Notes: generated by a model from the sequence alone, not told the origin. A stretch of DNA of 64,000 nucleotides from Tellurirhabdus rosea (GCF_026278345.1 NZ_CP111085.1:1004001-1068000); one strand, 5' to 3'. Shown: positions 1-9,568, counted from the first letter of the stretch. A program made the numbers and translations.

Positions 1-1064
1 CGGTTGAAGTTGGTCTTCATGAAGCTGGTGATGTCCGTTACGTCGGCCTGCGTCACGCGGGATACGTTACCGGAAGTCTGACCACGGTTCACGAACCAGT
101 CCAGAGCGGGCGTGCTCGACGAGAATCGTTCAACGTTCGCAAAAAAGAACAGTTTGTTTTTGATGATCGGGCCACCTACCCGGAAGCCGAACGTCTGTTC
201 GTTGATGTTTACCGCCGGAATTTCTTTTCCGTCTGCTTTTTTACCGACCATCCGGAACGGATTCTTGCTGTTGCGGAACAGGTAGTAGGCAGAACCCGAT
301 ACGTCGTTGGTTCCGGAACGCGTGACGGCGTTGATACCGGCACCGGCAAAACCGGACTGGCGCACGTCGAACGGAGCGACGTTCAGTTGGATTTCGTCCA
401 GCGCGTCGATAGAAACGGCGGTCGTACCCGTCCGGCCACCCGCCTGTGCTGAAGAGCCCAGACCGAAACCGTTGTTGAACACCGAACCGTCGATAGTGAA
501 GTTGTTGAAACGGCTGTCCTGACCACCGAACGAGCGGCCGTTGCCGTAGGCGTTGTACTTGGTGATGTCGTTCACCGTCCGGCCAATGGTCGGAATGGAG
601 TTGATCGCGTCGCGGCCGAAGGTGGCGGCGGCACCCGTACGCTCCGAGCTGAAGATATCGCTGCGGTTGCCCGTCACGGTTACTTCAGAAAGCTGCGTGC
701 TGGCGTCCGTCAGTTTAAAATCGACGTTGGCGGCAGTACCGAGGTTGGCAAAAATGCCTTCTTTCACCTGCTCGTCGAAACCGACAAACGTAACGGTGAT
801 TTTGTAGGGGCCACCGACCCGTACGTTCGGAAGCGTGTAGCGACCTGAGTTGTTGGTCACCGAACCGTAGCGCGTACCCGACGGAACGTGAATGGCTACG
901 ACCGTAGCTCCCGGCAGTTCCGAGCCTTTGTCATCCAGGATAATCCCGTTGATGGCCGAGGATGTTACTTGTGCATTGACCTGGGTTAAACCCATAAAAA
1001 TAGCAGCCAGGACCATGAAAAGTCGCCAAGCTGCCTTTTGCCTTCGTACAAGTTGAAGAGACAT
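1..1064 (-). CDS. TonB-dependent receptor, Oar-like (3' part missing)
   Basis: The N-terminal ~354 residues of an outer-membrane receptor run off the left edge of the window. An N-terminal signal (hydrophobic ~residues 14-28, cleavage near VNAQ) is followed by a CarboxypepD_reg-like beta-sandwich (~33-115; [17 protein letters not shown]) and then a plug-like domain (~120-290) with [17 protein letters not shown] and [13 protein letters not shown], the hallmark of Oar/TonB_dep receptors. It is strongly similar to the complete receptor at 2474-5824, so the two are paralogues. The ATG at 1062-1064 is chosen because it gives the full signal peptide; a second ATG at 1014-1016 is possible. Such proteins import polymer-derived substrates or act in surface protein export; the substrate is unknown. 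Confidence 0.92.
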   Translation of the reverse strand, partial: MSLQLVRRQKAAWRLFMVLAAIFMGLTQVNAQVTSSAINGIILDDKGSELPGATVVAIHVPSGTRYGSVTNNSGRYTLPNVRVGGPYKITVTFVGFDEQVKEGIFANLGTAANVDFKLTDASTQLSEVTVTGNRSDIFSSERTGAAATFGRDAINSIPTIGRTVNDITKYNAYGNGRSFGGQDSRFNNFTIDGSVFNNGFGLGSSAQAGGRTGTTAVSIDALDEIQLNVAPFDVRQSGFAGAGINAVTRSGTNDVSGSAYYLFRNSKNPFRMVGKKADGKEIPAVNINEQTFGFRVGGPIIKNKLFFFANVERFSSSTPALDWFVNRGQTSGNVSRVTQADVTDITSFMKTNFN

Positions 1065-1570
1065 GAAGTTGGTTAAGTTTGATTATGAGAGTGATTGTGT
1101 AATGCTTACTGCCGAGTGTTGCGCCGCCCGGGTATTAATTAGCGAACGGCCTTGCAACTGCCGTAAACGGCTTACTCCAAATCTGCTGCAAAGAAACACG
1201 AAACATTTGTTATCAAAAAACCTTTATCTCCAAAAAATACATTTTTAAGCGCTTCTTAACATTGCGTTAATATTGCACAAAATACGACGTATAGTCACCA
1301 GATTGCGCGTTTTTTGTGACTAAAACATTAAAATATAGTTAATGGAGCATTCAAAAAGGCTCTATCCTTCTTTTTATTCCTTTTTCTTTTTATAAATCCA
1401 GAAGCGGTAAATAGAACTAAGCAAAGGTGAAATTATACAATTTCAAAAACGTAAAATAATTGTGCAGGCGGAAAAGTACCAAAATCTATTTGGCGTATCC
1501 GACTTCCGGCAAATTTATTTTTCGGTCTGATGAATCCAGGCTGCGCATTCCGGCTTCCGTTGGACCGAAC
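1065..1570. other. AT-rich intergenic region, no gene seen
   Basis: About 500 bases between the divergently placed start of the left receptor and the end of the DUF4397 gene. It is clearly richer in A+T than the surrounding genes and contains no convincing ORF, RNA gene or repeat. It probably holds the promoter and 5' leader of the left receptor (minus strand), but I could not pick out an unambiguous TTTG/TAnnTTTG promoter pair. Confidence 0.6.
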
Positions 1571-1601
1571 AAAAAAATCCGGCCGCTACCAGCAGCCGGA
1601 T
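1571..1601 (-). terminator. Rho-independent terminator of the receptor/DUF4397 unit
   Basis: Seven-base arms ATCCGGC (1577-1583) and GCCGGAT (1595-1601) enclose an 11-nt loop. Read on the minus strand the hairpin is followed by seven T residues (1571-1577 on plus), about 20 nt after the stop codon of the DUF4397 lipoprotein gene. Confidence 0.75.
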
Positions 1602-1621
1602 CGTAGCCTGTCAAAAAAACG

Positions 1622-2446
1622 CTAGTTATTCTGAATCACGCCGACCATCGGTGCATTCGCTCCGCTACCTCCCCGCAGGCCGTACGCATAAATCGTGTAG
1701 AGCCGGCCGCTGGCTGCCGTGAGGTTCGTCGAGGCCAGTACGGTCGTGCCGGAGCGGACTTCGGCCCGGAACGTTCTGGCCGGCACCCGGGTAAAGCTGG
1801 AAAAATTGACCGCTGACGTTCCGCTTCCGGCCGTGGTGGCCCGGAACCCACGGGCCGCGTAAGTCACCGTTGGCCCGGTAGTGGCAGGAACCAGAACCAG
1901 CGACAGGTTCCCGCCGTTGGGCACCAGGTTGAAAAAGCGGATGCCCGCGCTGTCGGCGGGAGCGGCGGTCAGCACATCGGTGACGACCAGAAAGCGCGGG
2001 CCGCCGGGGTCCGTCGAGCCCGAAGCCGTTCCGGCAGCCCGGGTCAGGGTGTCGGTCACAAAAACGGTATAGTTCGCATTGGCGGCGGCCGAGAAGTTCG
2101 TCTGGTTGGTCGCGCCCGCCCGGAACAGAATGTCGTTGCTGCCGAGGGTCCCGCCGATGCTGCCGTTGGCCGCCTGTCCGCGCACCTGAACGGTACCAAT
2201 CGGACCGGCGGCATAGGCCGAACTTTGCCCGTAGGCCACATTCTGCGCGAGTGATGCGTTCTCCACCAGAAAATTCAAAGCCGGAGCGCCCGGCGCGGCA
2301 TTCACAAACCGGAACCGGCTGCTCAGCGTCGAAGGCCCGGAGGCCGGCTGCGGGTCCGGGTAGTCCGTATCCTGACAGCCGATGAACAGAGCGGTCAGCG
2401 TGACGAAAAAGGCGATAAACGGGAAGGGCAACTTATACTGGCGCAT
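1622..2446 (-). CDS. DUF4397 domain-containing lipoprotein
   Basis: A 274-aa secreted protein. A signal peptide ends in a lipobox (ALFIGC, Cys ~24), indicating a lipid-anchored envelope protein. The segment RFRFVNAAPGAPALNFLVEN (~45-65) is the typical opening of DUF4397, followed by repeated beta-rich halves (a second RFFNLVPNGGNLSLVLVP around residue 168). DUF4397 proteins are surface or periplasmic beta-proteins of unknown function. It starts 27 nt after the stop of the complete Oar-like receptor on the same strand and is followed by a terminator, so the two almost certainly form an operon; a partner role at the cell surface is an inference. Confidence 0.88.
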   Translation of the reverse strand: MRQYKLPFPFIAFFVTLTALFIGCQDTDYPDPQPASGPSTLSSRFRFVNAAPGAPALNFLVENASLAQNVAYGQSSAYAAGPIGTVQVRGQAANGSIGGTLGSNDILFRAGATNQTNFSAAANANYTVFVTDTLTRAAGTASGSTDPGGPRFLVVTDVLTAAPADSAGIRFFNLVPNGGNLSLVLVPATTGPTVTYAARGFRATTAGSGTSAVNFSSFTRVPARTFRAEVRSGTTVLASTNLTAASGRLYTIYAYGLRGGSGANAPMVGVIQNN

Positions 2447-2473
2447 AGCGTAGGTTGTCTTTTCGGTCAGAGA

Positions 2474-5400
2474 TTAATTGAACGTGTACCGTAAACCCAC
2501 CTGGAGCTGCCAGCGCGAGCTGAGCGTCAGGTTGTTGGTAAACGAATTGGTCAGGGCCGAACCGGCGGACACCTCGGCAAACGAATAAATGGGCCGTCCG
2601 GTGGTCGGGGCGTTGTTGGCCGACGGGAACGGCGTTTCGTACCCCACAAAGTTCAGCAGGTTGGTCCGCGTGGCAATCTGCGCCAGCCCCCAGTCCGAAT
2701 TCAGTAGGTTGAGCAGGTTCTGAATGTCCAGCGAAATCTGGATGGAGTTCCGCTTGCCGCCCACGTTCCGGAAGATGTCCTGAAGTACCCGGAAGTTCAC
2801 CTGATGCTGCCAGGGCAGATAAGCCCCGTTCCGTTCGGCATACTGCCCCCGGCGTTTGCTCAGGTACGGGTCCTGCTCGATGTAGGCGTTCAGCTGGTCC
2901 CAGATCTGCTGCGTTGTCCGGCGGTCCTGGGCGTTGGTCGTTACGAGCAGAATTTCGTTCTGATTACGAGGCACATAGATCAGATCGTTGTTGCTAATGC
3001 CCTCGTTGTTCGGGTTTCCGCCGTATACATACGAGAAATTCCCCGCCGTCTGGCCCTGATACGTCAGCGAGAAGGTGGTCGCCAGAAAACCCAGGTACTC
3101 CAGCCGGTACTGCAGGAAACCGACCACCCGATGCGGAATCAGGTTGTTGGAGAACGAAAGATTCGGATCGTTCGGACTGGTCACGACGGCCTGGCCCGTG
3201 TAAAGGCTACCCGCCGTGGAGGCCGACTGGGCGTTGACGTCCTTCGAATCCGTGAACGTGTACGCCAGCGAGCCGTCGAAGCCACGGCCGAGCCGCTTCT
3301 GAACCTGAGCCGTCAGGCTGAGCGAGTAGCCCCGGTTGATGTTGTCCAGCACCAGCGCCTGCACAATCCGGTCGTTGATCCGCCGGTCGAATGGCTGGCC
3401 GACCGTGGCCGAACCCGCCACGTTGCCCCAGATGGGTCGTCCGTCGCCGGTCAGCGTGCCAACCGGAGCGGCCAGGTTGGCATCCCGGATGAACACGGCG
3501 TTGAGGTCTTTGGTATAGATTCCGTCCAGCGTCAGCACCCAGCCACCCGGCAGGCTTTTGTCAACGCCCAGACTGGTGCGCCAGACCTGCGGAAACCGGA
3601 AATCGCGCGTGGTGGCGTTGATGGTGAACGTCTGCGCCAGCGGTTCGCCCGGCCGACCCGTCAGCCGGGGCACGTAGGCGTTGGGGTCCGGCCTGAACGG
3701 AAAGTCGGCGTTGTTGGCCTGGGTCTGCCGGAGGACGGTCCCGAAGAAAACCCCGTTGTTGCTCACCTGATTCGACAGCCATACGAACGGTACGCGGCCG
3801 GTAAAGATCCCCGTTCCGCCCCGGACCTGCAGCGAACGGTCGCCGAGCACGTCCCAGTTGAAGCCCAGCCTGGGCGACCACAGGAAGTTGGTCCGCGGCA
3901 GTTGGCTTACCTGAATCCGTTCGCCCCCGGCAAACCGCATGGTGTCGGTCACGGCGTTGTTGAGCAGCCGCGAATCGTCGTAGGTCGGAATGTCGAGGCG
4001 AATGCCCGCCGTCAGCCGCAGGTTTTTGGTCACGTTAAAGGCATCCTGAGCATAAAAACCCAATTGAGCGGCTGTAAACTCGGCGACGGGCACGGGCGTT
4101 CCCGGCACGGCGGAATATTGCAGGGCGTACTGCGTTGGGGCGTTGGCGGCCGACGGGTTGCTCACGTTCTGGATAAAATCGTCGATGCTGTTGTACTGAT
4201 ACACGCCCCGAATCTGTGGCGTAAAGCCGTTGTAGAATTTGTAGAACTCATTCGCCGTTCCGACCGAAACCGTGTGTTTTCCCAGAAAAATATCAAACCG
4301 GTCATTGATCTGGGTGACGTCCTGATTCAGGATGTTGTTCGGGGTGAACGGGTCGGGGCCGAAGCTCGTCACGGTATTGCCGTTGGGTCCTAAAATGTCC
4401 ACGGTCGGGAAATTGGGCGTTTCGGCTCCGCCGCCCGCCTCCCGGAAGTCGCGGAAAGCGGTGTACCCCACCTGGAGGTTGTTGGCGAATTTATTGCCGA
4501 ACGTGGAGTTCAGCTCGGCAATGACCGATTTGAGGTTGTTGTTGGTCCGGTACCACGAATACTGGAACGGCAACGCGTTGTTGCTGTTCTGGCGACCGCC
4601 CGGAGGCGCCGATGTGAAGCCCCCCGAGTTGCTCGGCGGCGTATCGCGAAAGGCGTTCAGCTGGTTGTAGCGCACCGTCAGTTTATGCTGGTCGCTGATG
4701 TTCCAGTTAATTTTCGCCAGAAACTTGAAGTTCTGCGTCAGCTGGTCGAAGGTGTCGAACGAGCCCGGATCGAAGGTCCACGTTTTGTTGGGACCCGTAT
4801 TGATCAGGAATTCGCGCAGGCGCTGCAAGTCTTCCGTCCGCTGCTGGTAAGGCCGCCCGTTGGCGTCTGAACCGCCCGCCGGGAACAGCACCGCCGGGTC
4901 TGCCCGCCGCTCCTGTTCGACATTGACGAAGAAAAACAGCTTGTTTTTGATGATCGGGCCTCCTAACCGGGCACCGACGTTGTAAAAGTTAAAATTCAGC
5001 TGCTGCTGCTCCTGCCCTTCTACCTTCCGGCCGACAAAGCTCTGGTTCCGGTAGAAACCGTATACCGAACCCTGAAACTCGTTGGTGCCGCTGCGGGTTA
5101 CGGCATTGACGCCCGCCCCGGTAAAGGAGCCCTGGCTGACGTCATAGGGCGAAAGCGACACGTTGAGCTGGTCGATGGCGTCGATGCTGACCGGCGTTCC
5201 GGCCGCGCCTCCCGGCAGCGCCGACAGCCCGAAGACGTTGTTGGCCGTTGAGCCGTCGATGGAGAAGTTATTGTACAGGTTACTGCGGCCGCCGAACGAA
5301 AAACCGGGTCCGGCTTGGGGCGTGAGAGTACTAAAGTCCGTAAAACTACGGGTGATGGTGGGCAGCCGTTCGAAGTTTTCGCGCCGCAGGTTGGTCGAGG

Positions 5401-5824
5401 CGCCCGTCCGTTCGGAGTCGATCACGCCGCCCCGCTGGGAGGTAATAACCACTTCGGTCAGTTCCTGCCCTTCTTCCGCCAGCCGGAAATCGGCCACGAC
5501 GGGCGTATTCAGCTCGGCCGAAACAATTTCGCGGGATTGTTCCTGAAAGCCGATGAACGTGACGGTTATACGATACGGTCCGCCAATCCGGACGGCCGGG
5601 AGACTGAATCGCCCCTGCGGATTGGTGGTGGTGCCATAACGGGTACCCGATGGCGTGTGAATCGCGATAACGGTCGCGCCCGGCAGCGGTTCATTTTTGG
5701 TGTCAGTCACTACCCCGTTGATGGACGAAGTAGTCACCCCCTGGGCGAGCGCATGATTCGGGCTGAGGCCAAAGCATCCGCTCAACAGCAGCACTACGTG
5801 AAGCCACAGTAGCTTTTTGCTCAT
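2474..5824 (-). CDS. TonB-dependent receptor, Oar-like (complete)
   Basis: A 1116-aa outer-membrane protein. Signal peptide (~1-27, ending ALAQ), CarboxypepD_reg-like domain (~35-115; GVVTDTKNEPLPGATV), plug-like domain (~125-290 with FSFGGRSNLYNNFSIDGS and [13 protein letters not shown]), then a ~800-residue beta-barrel rich in aromatic strands, ending in the typical terminal aromatic strand WQLQVGLRYTFN. The architecture matches Oar-type receptors, which are larger than siderophore receptors. No SusD partner follows; the next gene is a DUF4397 lipoprotein in the same unit. The left-edge receptor is its paralogue, suggesting an old duplication of this surface system. The substrate cannot be told from sequence. 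Confidence 0.95.
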   Translation of the reverse strand: MSKKLLWLHVVLLLSGCFGLSPNHALAQGVTTSSINGVVTDTKNEPLPGATVIAIHTPSGTRYGTTTNPQGRFSLPAVRIGGPYRITVTFIGFQEQSREIVSAELNTPVVADFRLAEEGQELTEVVITSQRGGVIDSERTGASTNLRRENFERLPTITRSFTDFSTLTPQAGPGFSFGGRSNLYNNFSIDGSTANNVFGLSALPGGAAGTPVSIDAIDQLNVSLSPYDVSQGSFTGAGVNAVTRSGTNEFQGSVYGFYRNQSFVGRKVEGQEQQQLNFNFYNVGARLGGPIIKNKLFFFVNVEQERRADPAVLFPAGGSDANGRPYQQRTEDLQRLREFLINTGPNKTWTFDPGSFDTFDQLTQNFKFLAKINWNISDQHKLTVRYNQLNAFRDTPPSNSGGFTSAPPGGRQNSNNALPFQYSWYRTNNNLKSVIAELNSTFGNKFANNLQVGYTAFRDFREAGGGAETPNFPTVDILGPNGNTVTSFGPDPFTPNNILNQDVTQINDRFDIFLGKHTVSVGTANEFYKFYNGFTPQIRGVYQYNSIDDFIQNVSNPSAANAPTQYALQYSAVPGTPVPVAEFTAAQLGFYAQDAFNVTKNLRLTAGIRLDIPTYDDSRLLNNAVTDTMRFAGGERIQVSQLPRTNFLWSPRLGFNWDVLGDRSLQVRGGTGIFTGRVPFVWLSNQVSNNGVFFGTVLRQTQANNADFPFRPDPNAYVPRLTGRPGEPLAQTFTINATTRDFRFPQVWRTSLGVDKSLPGGWVLTLDGIYTKDLNAVFIRDANLAAPVGTLTGDGRPIWGNVAGSATVGQPFDRRINDRIVQALVLDNINRGYSLSLTAQVQKRLGRGFDGSLAYTFTDSKDVNAQSASTAGSLYTGQAVVTSPNDPNLSFSNNLIPHRVVGFLQYRLEYLGFLATTFSLTYQGQTAGNFSYVYGGNPNNEGISNNDLIYVPRNQNEILLVTTNAQDRRTTQQIWDQLNAYIEQDPYLSKRRGQYAERNGAYLPWQHQVNFRVLQDIFRNVGGKRNSIQISLDIQNLLNLLNSDWGLAQIATRTNLLNFVGYETPFPSANNAPTTGRPIYSFAEVSAGSALTNSFTNNLTLSSRWQLQVGLRYTFN

Positions 5825-6057
5825 AATTGTGTGTGGTTAGGTAAAGTTGAATAGAAGTGCATACACCGGTCAGGAGCGGGTCAACCCATCTTTATTTGAT
5901 AGACTGATCATACGTAACCTCCTGTCTTTTACCTACATAACCAATTTTATCGGCGGGTTTCCAAAAAAAATTCCTAAATCGCATCGATTTATGCCGGAAT
6001 GGAATGTTATTTTTTTGTTAACAGCCCAAATCACCAGGCTGTGACCGTTGTTTTATC

Positions 6058-7107
6058 ATGACTCAATCCGAAACATACCGCCTTACTCAATACAGCCACG
6101 GAGCCGGCTGCGGCTGCAAGATTGCGCCCAAAGTGCTGGACAAGATTCTCCACCACAACCAGACCGGCCAGACCGTCATTCAGTCGCTGAACCTGCTGGT
6201 CGGCAACGACAGCCGGGACGACGCGGCCGTGATGGACCTGGGCAACGGCGAAGCCATCATCAGCACCACCGACTTTTTCATGCCCATCGTCGACGATGCG
6301 TTTGATTTTGGCCGCATTGCCTCCGCCAACGCCATCAGCGACGTGTACGCCATGGGCGGCGAACCCCTGATGGCCATCGCCGTTCTGGGCTGGCCGATCG
6401 ACAAACTGCCGCCTGAAGTAGCCGGGGAAGTTCTGGCCGGCAGTCGGGCCGTCTGCGCCGAGGCGGGTATTCCGCTGGCGGGCGGCCACAGCATCGACAG
6501 TCCGGAGCCGATTTTTGGACTGGCCGTGACGGGCCGCGTGCGGGTCGAAAATCTGAAACAGAACAACACCGCCACGGCGGGCTGCCGCCTTTACCTGACC
6601 AAACCGCTGGGCGTTGGCATTCTGACGACCGCGCAGAAAAAGGGCATTCTTAAGCCGGAACATGCCGAACTGGCCCCCCGCCAGATGGCGCAGCTCAACA
6701 AGTTCGGCGCGGTGCTGGGAAAACTGCCGTACGTCAAAGCCCTGACCGACGTCACCGGCTTCGGGCTGCTGGGCCACCTGACCGAAATGGCCGAGGGCAG
6801 CGGACTAAGCGCCGAGGTGGACTTTGCAAACGTTCCGAAACTGCCCGTCGTGGATGAGTATTTGGCCCAGAAAAGCATTCCGGGCGGCACGCACCGCAAC
6901 TGGGACAGCTACGGCCACAAGATTGCCGACCTGCCCGACCAGCAGCGTTTTCTGCTCGCCGACCCGCAGACCAGCGGCGGGCTGCTGATTGCCGTCAAGC
7001 CCGATGCCGCGGCGGAATTTGAACAACTGGCGGCCGAACACGGCTTCAGCCTGCAATCGTTCGGGCAATTGGTCGCCAAACGGGAGAAAGTTGTTTATGT
7101 ACAATAA
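6058..7107 (+). CDS. selD: Selenide, water dikinase
   Basis: A 349-aa enzyme making selenophosphate from selenide and ATP, the selenium donor for selenocysteine and for 2-selenouridine in tRNA. It aligns by eye with E. coli SelD along its whole length. The catalytic motif HGAGCGCKI gives Cys18 (equivalent to E. coli Cys17) and Lys21; metal- and ATP-binding segments [21 protein letters not shown] and [14 protein letters not shown] are intact, and DPQTSGGLL lies near the C-terminus. The active-site residue is cysteine, not selenocysteine, so no SECIS element is needed. No selA, selB, selC or selU/ybbB is in this window, so the selenium use is not shown here. It is divergent from the receptor operon. 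Confidence 0.97.
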   Translation: MTQSETYRLTQYSHGAGCGCKIAPKVLDKILHHNQTGQTVIQSLNLLVGNDSRDDAAVMDLGNGEAIISTTDFFMPIVDDAFDFGRIASANAISDVYAMGGEPLMAIAVLGWPIDKLPPEVAGEVLAGSRAVCAEAGIPLAGGHSIDSPEPIFGLAVTGRVRVENLKQNNTATAGCRLYLTKPLGVGILTTAQKKGILKPEHAELAPRQMAQLNKFGAVLGKLPYVKALTDVTGFGLLGHLTEMAEGSGLSAEVDFANVPKLPVVDEYLAQKSIPGGTHRNWDSYGHKIADLPDQQRFLLADPQTSGGLLIAVKPDAAAEFEQLAAEHGFSLQSFGQLVAKREKVVYVQ

Positions 7108-7114
7108 CGGATAT

Positions 7115-7198
7115 CCACGGAGTACGCGGAGGATGGCCCCGCAGCGGCGTATTGCCGCGTTTAGGGGTCAGCAAGACTTCCTCCGCGTACTTCCGTGG
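7115..7198. repeat. Imperfect intergenic palindrome, CCACGGAGTACGCGGAGGA type
   Basis: Arms of 19 and 20 nt (7115-7133 and 7179-7198) are reverse complements except for one inserted base. Inside them are further nested complementary stretches (GGCCCC/GGGGTC and GCGGC/GCCGC), so the whole 84 bp can fold as one long rod or a cruciform. It fills almost the whole gap between selD and the next gene. It has no poly-T tail, so it is not a classical terminator. Confidence 0.8.
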
Positions 7199-7213
7199 GT
7201 TTAAAAAATCAAT

Positions 7214-7981
7214 ATGGAATTATACTACCGCCAGGTCGGCGACACCGGCCCGGCCATCCTGATTCTTCACGGCGTCTTCGGTTCGTCGGACAACTGGCTG
7301 ACCATTTCCAAAACCATTGCCGACCAGGGCTACCGGGTTTTTCTGCTCGACCAGCGCAATCACGGCCGTTCGCCCCGCAGCGAGGTGTTTGATTACGAAT
7401 CGATGGGCCTCGACCTGCTGGAATTTATTCAGAAGCACCAGTTGGATAAGCCCATTCTCATCGGCCATTCGATGGGCGGAAAAGTGGTCATGCAGTTCGC
7501 AATGGACCATCCGGACCAGTTCAGCAAGCTCGTCATTGTCGATATTGCCCCCAAATTTTACCCGGTTCATCACGGCGAAATCCTGCGCGGGCTTTCCGCC
7601 ATTCCGCTGGCGACGCTCAAAAGTCGCAACGAAGCCGACGCGATTCTGAAGGAGTACGAGCCTTCGGCCACCGTCCGGCAATTTCTGCTGAAAAACCTTT
7701 ACCGCAACGAGCAGGGGCAGTTCGACTGGCGGCTGAATCTGCCCGTCATCGAACGTGAGATTCACGGGGTGGGCGAAGAACTGAGTCACCCGCGTACCGT
7801 CACGGAGCCGACGCTGTTTATCCGGGGCGTCAATTCGGGTTATATCCGGGACGAAGACATTCCGGGCATTCAGAAATTATTCCCCAACGTCAAGGTCGAA
7901 ACCATTCCCGATGCCGGCCACTGGGTGCAGGCCGAACAGCCGGAACTCTTTGTCGAGGCGCTGATTAACTTTATCGTTTAA
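7214..7981 (+). CDS. Alpha/beta-fold hydrolase, YbfF-like esterase
   Basis: A 255-aa cytoplasmic hydrolase. The oxyanion loop is ILHGVFGSSDNW (~17-29), the nucleophile elbow is GHSMGG with Ser86, and the catalytic histidine is at ~236 in DAGHWVQAEQPE. The pattern DQRNHGRSP (~46-54) is characteristic of the YbfF/PNPLA-unrelated acyl-CoA thioesterase/esterase group. Its length fits the family. The substrate is probably a short acyl ester or thioester, but that is not decided by the sequence. The last codons and the stop lie inside the arm of the palindrome that follows. Confidence 0.88.
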   Translation: MELYYRQVGDTGPAILILHGVFGSSDNWLTISKTIADQGYRVFLLDQRNHGRSPRSEVFDYESMGLDLLEFIQKHQLDKPILIGHSMGGKVVMQFAMDHPDQFSKLVIVDIAPKFYPVHHGEILRGLSAIPLATLKSRNEADAILKEYEPSATVRQFLLKNLYRNEQGQFDWRLNLPVIEREIHGVGEELSHPRTVTEPTLFIRGVNSGYIRDEDIPGIQKLFPNVKVETIPDAGHWVQAEQPELFVEALINFIV

Positions 7982-8093
7982 GGATTATGGTTTAAAGTTT
8001 ATGGTTCAGAGTTTGCCGCTGCGCTTGCTTCGCCCTTTATTTTCATTGAGGCAACGCAACTTTAAACCTTAAACATTAAACCTTAAACGATAA
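7970..8093. repeat. Intergenic palindrome, TTTAAGG word type
   Basis: A left arm beginning TTATCGTTTAAGG at the very end of the hydrolase gene (its final codons and TAA stop) is mirrored by a right arm of TTAAACCTTAAAC units that ends with CCTTAAACGATAA at about 8080-8092. The ends are perfectly complementary over ~13 bp and the interior is imperfect. The central part (around 8018-8056) is GC-richer. The element occupies nearly the entire gap before the methyltransferase gene. Confidence 0.8.
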
Positions 8094-8117
8094 GCCCTAA
8101 CCGCTTCCCAACTCACC

Positions 8118-8840
8118 ATGCCTACACTTTACCTCCTCCCCTGCCCCCTCGCCGACGGTACAGCCGACCAGGTGCTGTCGCCGCAAATTCGCGAGGTGGT
8201 CAGCCGGACGGACATCTTTTTTGCCGAGGAACTCCGGACGGCCCGGCGCTTCATCAGCAGCCTGAAAACCGGACGCGCAATTGACGAACTGACTTTTTTT
8301 GAACTCAATAAAGACACGCCGGAAGCGGATACCCGCCGCCAGATGAAGGAAATCACCGGCCCCGACCGGTCGGTCGGTGTGTTGTCGGAAGCCGGTTGCC
8401 CCGGCGTGGCCGATCCGGGGGCCGTGGCCGTAAAGATAGCGCACCAGCTGGACTGGAAGGTATCGCCGCTGGTGGGACCGTCGTCCATTCTGCTGGTGCT
8501 GATGGCCTCGGGCATGAGCGGGCAGTCGTTTGTTTTTCACGGCTATCTGCCCATCGACCGCCACGACCGGGCCCGCATACTGAAGCATCTGGAAAAAGAA
8601 GCCATCCAGCGGCAGCAGACGCAGATTTTTATGGAAACGCCGTACCGCAACAACGCCCTTTTTGCCGATATTCTGGCCCATTGCCAAGCCGACACCCGGC
8701 TCTGCGTGGCCTGCAACGTGACCGCGCCCGACGAATTTATTCGGACGCTGACGGTGCGGGAATGGAAAAGCCAGCCGCCCGATCTGCACAAAAAGCCGAC
8801 GGTATTTTGTCTCAACGGACAGGCCGCCGCGCGGCTTTAG
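8118..8840 (+). CDS. SAM-dependent methyltransferase, RsmI-like (tetrapyrrole methylase fold)
   Basis: A 240-aa protein of the RsmI/uroporphyrinogen methylase fold. The N-terminus LYLLPCPLADG resembles the RsmI nucleotide-binding start, LSEAGCPGVADPG (~92-104) corresponds to the SDAGTPGISDPG motif, and VSPLVGPSSILLVLMASGM is the SAM-pocket segment. RsmI methylates the ribose of C1402 in 16S rRNA. This protein is ~40 residues shorter than E. coli RsmI and diverges in motif 2, so it may be a paralogue with another target; Bacteroidota often carry such a copy. Confidence 0.82.
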   Translation: MPTLYLLPCPLADGTADQVLSPQIREVVSRTDIFFAEELRTARRFISSLKTGRAIDELTFFELNKDTPEADTRRQMKEITGPDRSVGVLSEAGCPGVADPGAVAVKIAHQLDWKVSPLVGPSSILLVLMASGMSGQSFVFHGYLPIDRHDRARILKHLEKEAIQRQQTQIFMETPYRNNALFADILAHCQADTRLCVACNVTAPDEFIRTLTVREWKSQPPDLHKKPTVFCLNGQAAARL

Positions 8841-8926
8841 CCCGTATCTTACCCCCGCAATCTGGCACTAAAACGCCGGGGACTCTTAACTGCAACAAGC
8901 TCACGGGTTAAACCCCGTGGTTACTT

Positions 8927-9568
8927 ATGATACGCATTCATTCTTTTACGTTTTCGCCTTTTCAGGAAAATACGTACGTCCTGTACGACGACTCCCGCGA
9001 GGCCGTCATCATCGATCCCGGCTGCTACACCCGCGCCGAACAGGACGAACTTACCCGTTTCGTCGAGCAGAACGGCCTCAAGCCGGTCAAGCTGCTCAAC
9101 ACCCACGCGCACATCGACCACGTGCTTGGCAACGCTTTTGTCAAGCGGAAGTACGGCATTGAGCTATACCTGCACGAAAAGGACGTTCCGATTCTGAAGG
9201 CAGCCAAGGTCATGGCCCCCAACTACGGGTTTGCGCAGTACGAGGAAGCGGACGTCGATCACTTTCTGGAAGAAGGCAAGTCCGTCGAATTCGGCCATAC
9301 GGTGCTGGAAGTACGTTTTGTGCCGGGGCACGCACCGGGGCACGTGGCGTTTGTCAACCACGAGGCCCGCTTCGTGATCGGTGGCGATGTCCTGTTTCGG
9401 GGCAGCATCGGGCGCACCGATTTCCCGTTTTCGGACTTTGACACGCTGGCGCACAGCATCCGGACGCAGTTTTACACCCTGCCGGACGATTACACGGTTT
9501 ACCCCGGTCACATGGACCCGACCACCATCGGCCGCGAGAAGCTTTCCAACCCGTTCGTAAAAGCATGA
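8927..9568 (+). CDS. MBL-fold metallo-hydrolase (glyoxalase II-like)
   Basis: A 213-aa metallo-beta-lactamase-fold protein. The zinc motif HxHxDH is NTHAHIDH (His60, His62, Asp64, His65); the third-strand histidine lies in VPGHAPGHV (~131-139), the bridging aspartate in GGDVLFRGSIGRTDF (~149-163), and the last histidine in YPGHMDPTT (~195). This set fits hydroxyacylglutathione-hydrolase-like or persulfide-dioxygenase-like enzymes acting on thioesters or related compounds. Its stop overlaps the next start by 4 bp (ATGA), so it is translationally coupled to a TSUP permease, which hints at sulfur-related chemistry. Confidence 0.88.
   Translation: MIRIHSFTFSPFQENTYVLYDDSREAVIIDPGCYTRAEQDELTRFVEQNGLKPVKLLNTHAHIDHVLGNAFVKRKYGIELYLHEKDVPILKAAKVMAPNYGFAQYEEADVDHFLEEGKSVEFGHTVLEVRFVPGHAPGHVAFVNHEARFVIGGDVLFRGSIGRTDFPFSDFDTLAHSIRTQFYTLPDDYTVYPGHMDPTTIGREKLSNPFVKA

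Noticed and set aside
6058-7107. A selenocysteine-coded SelD
   Set aside because: The active-site codon is a normal cysteine codon and the frame has no internal TGA.
7970-8093. Reading the palindromes as ordinary Rho-independent terminators
   Set aside because: They lack a T-run after the stem and have very long, AT-rich arms; true terminators with T-runs also exist in this window (28432-28463, 56813-56861, 57271-57304) and look different.
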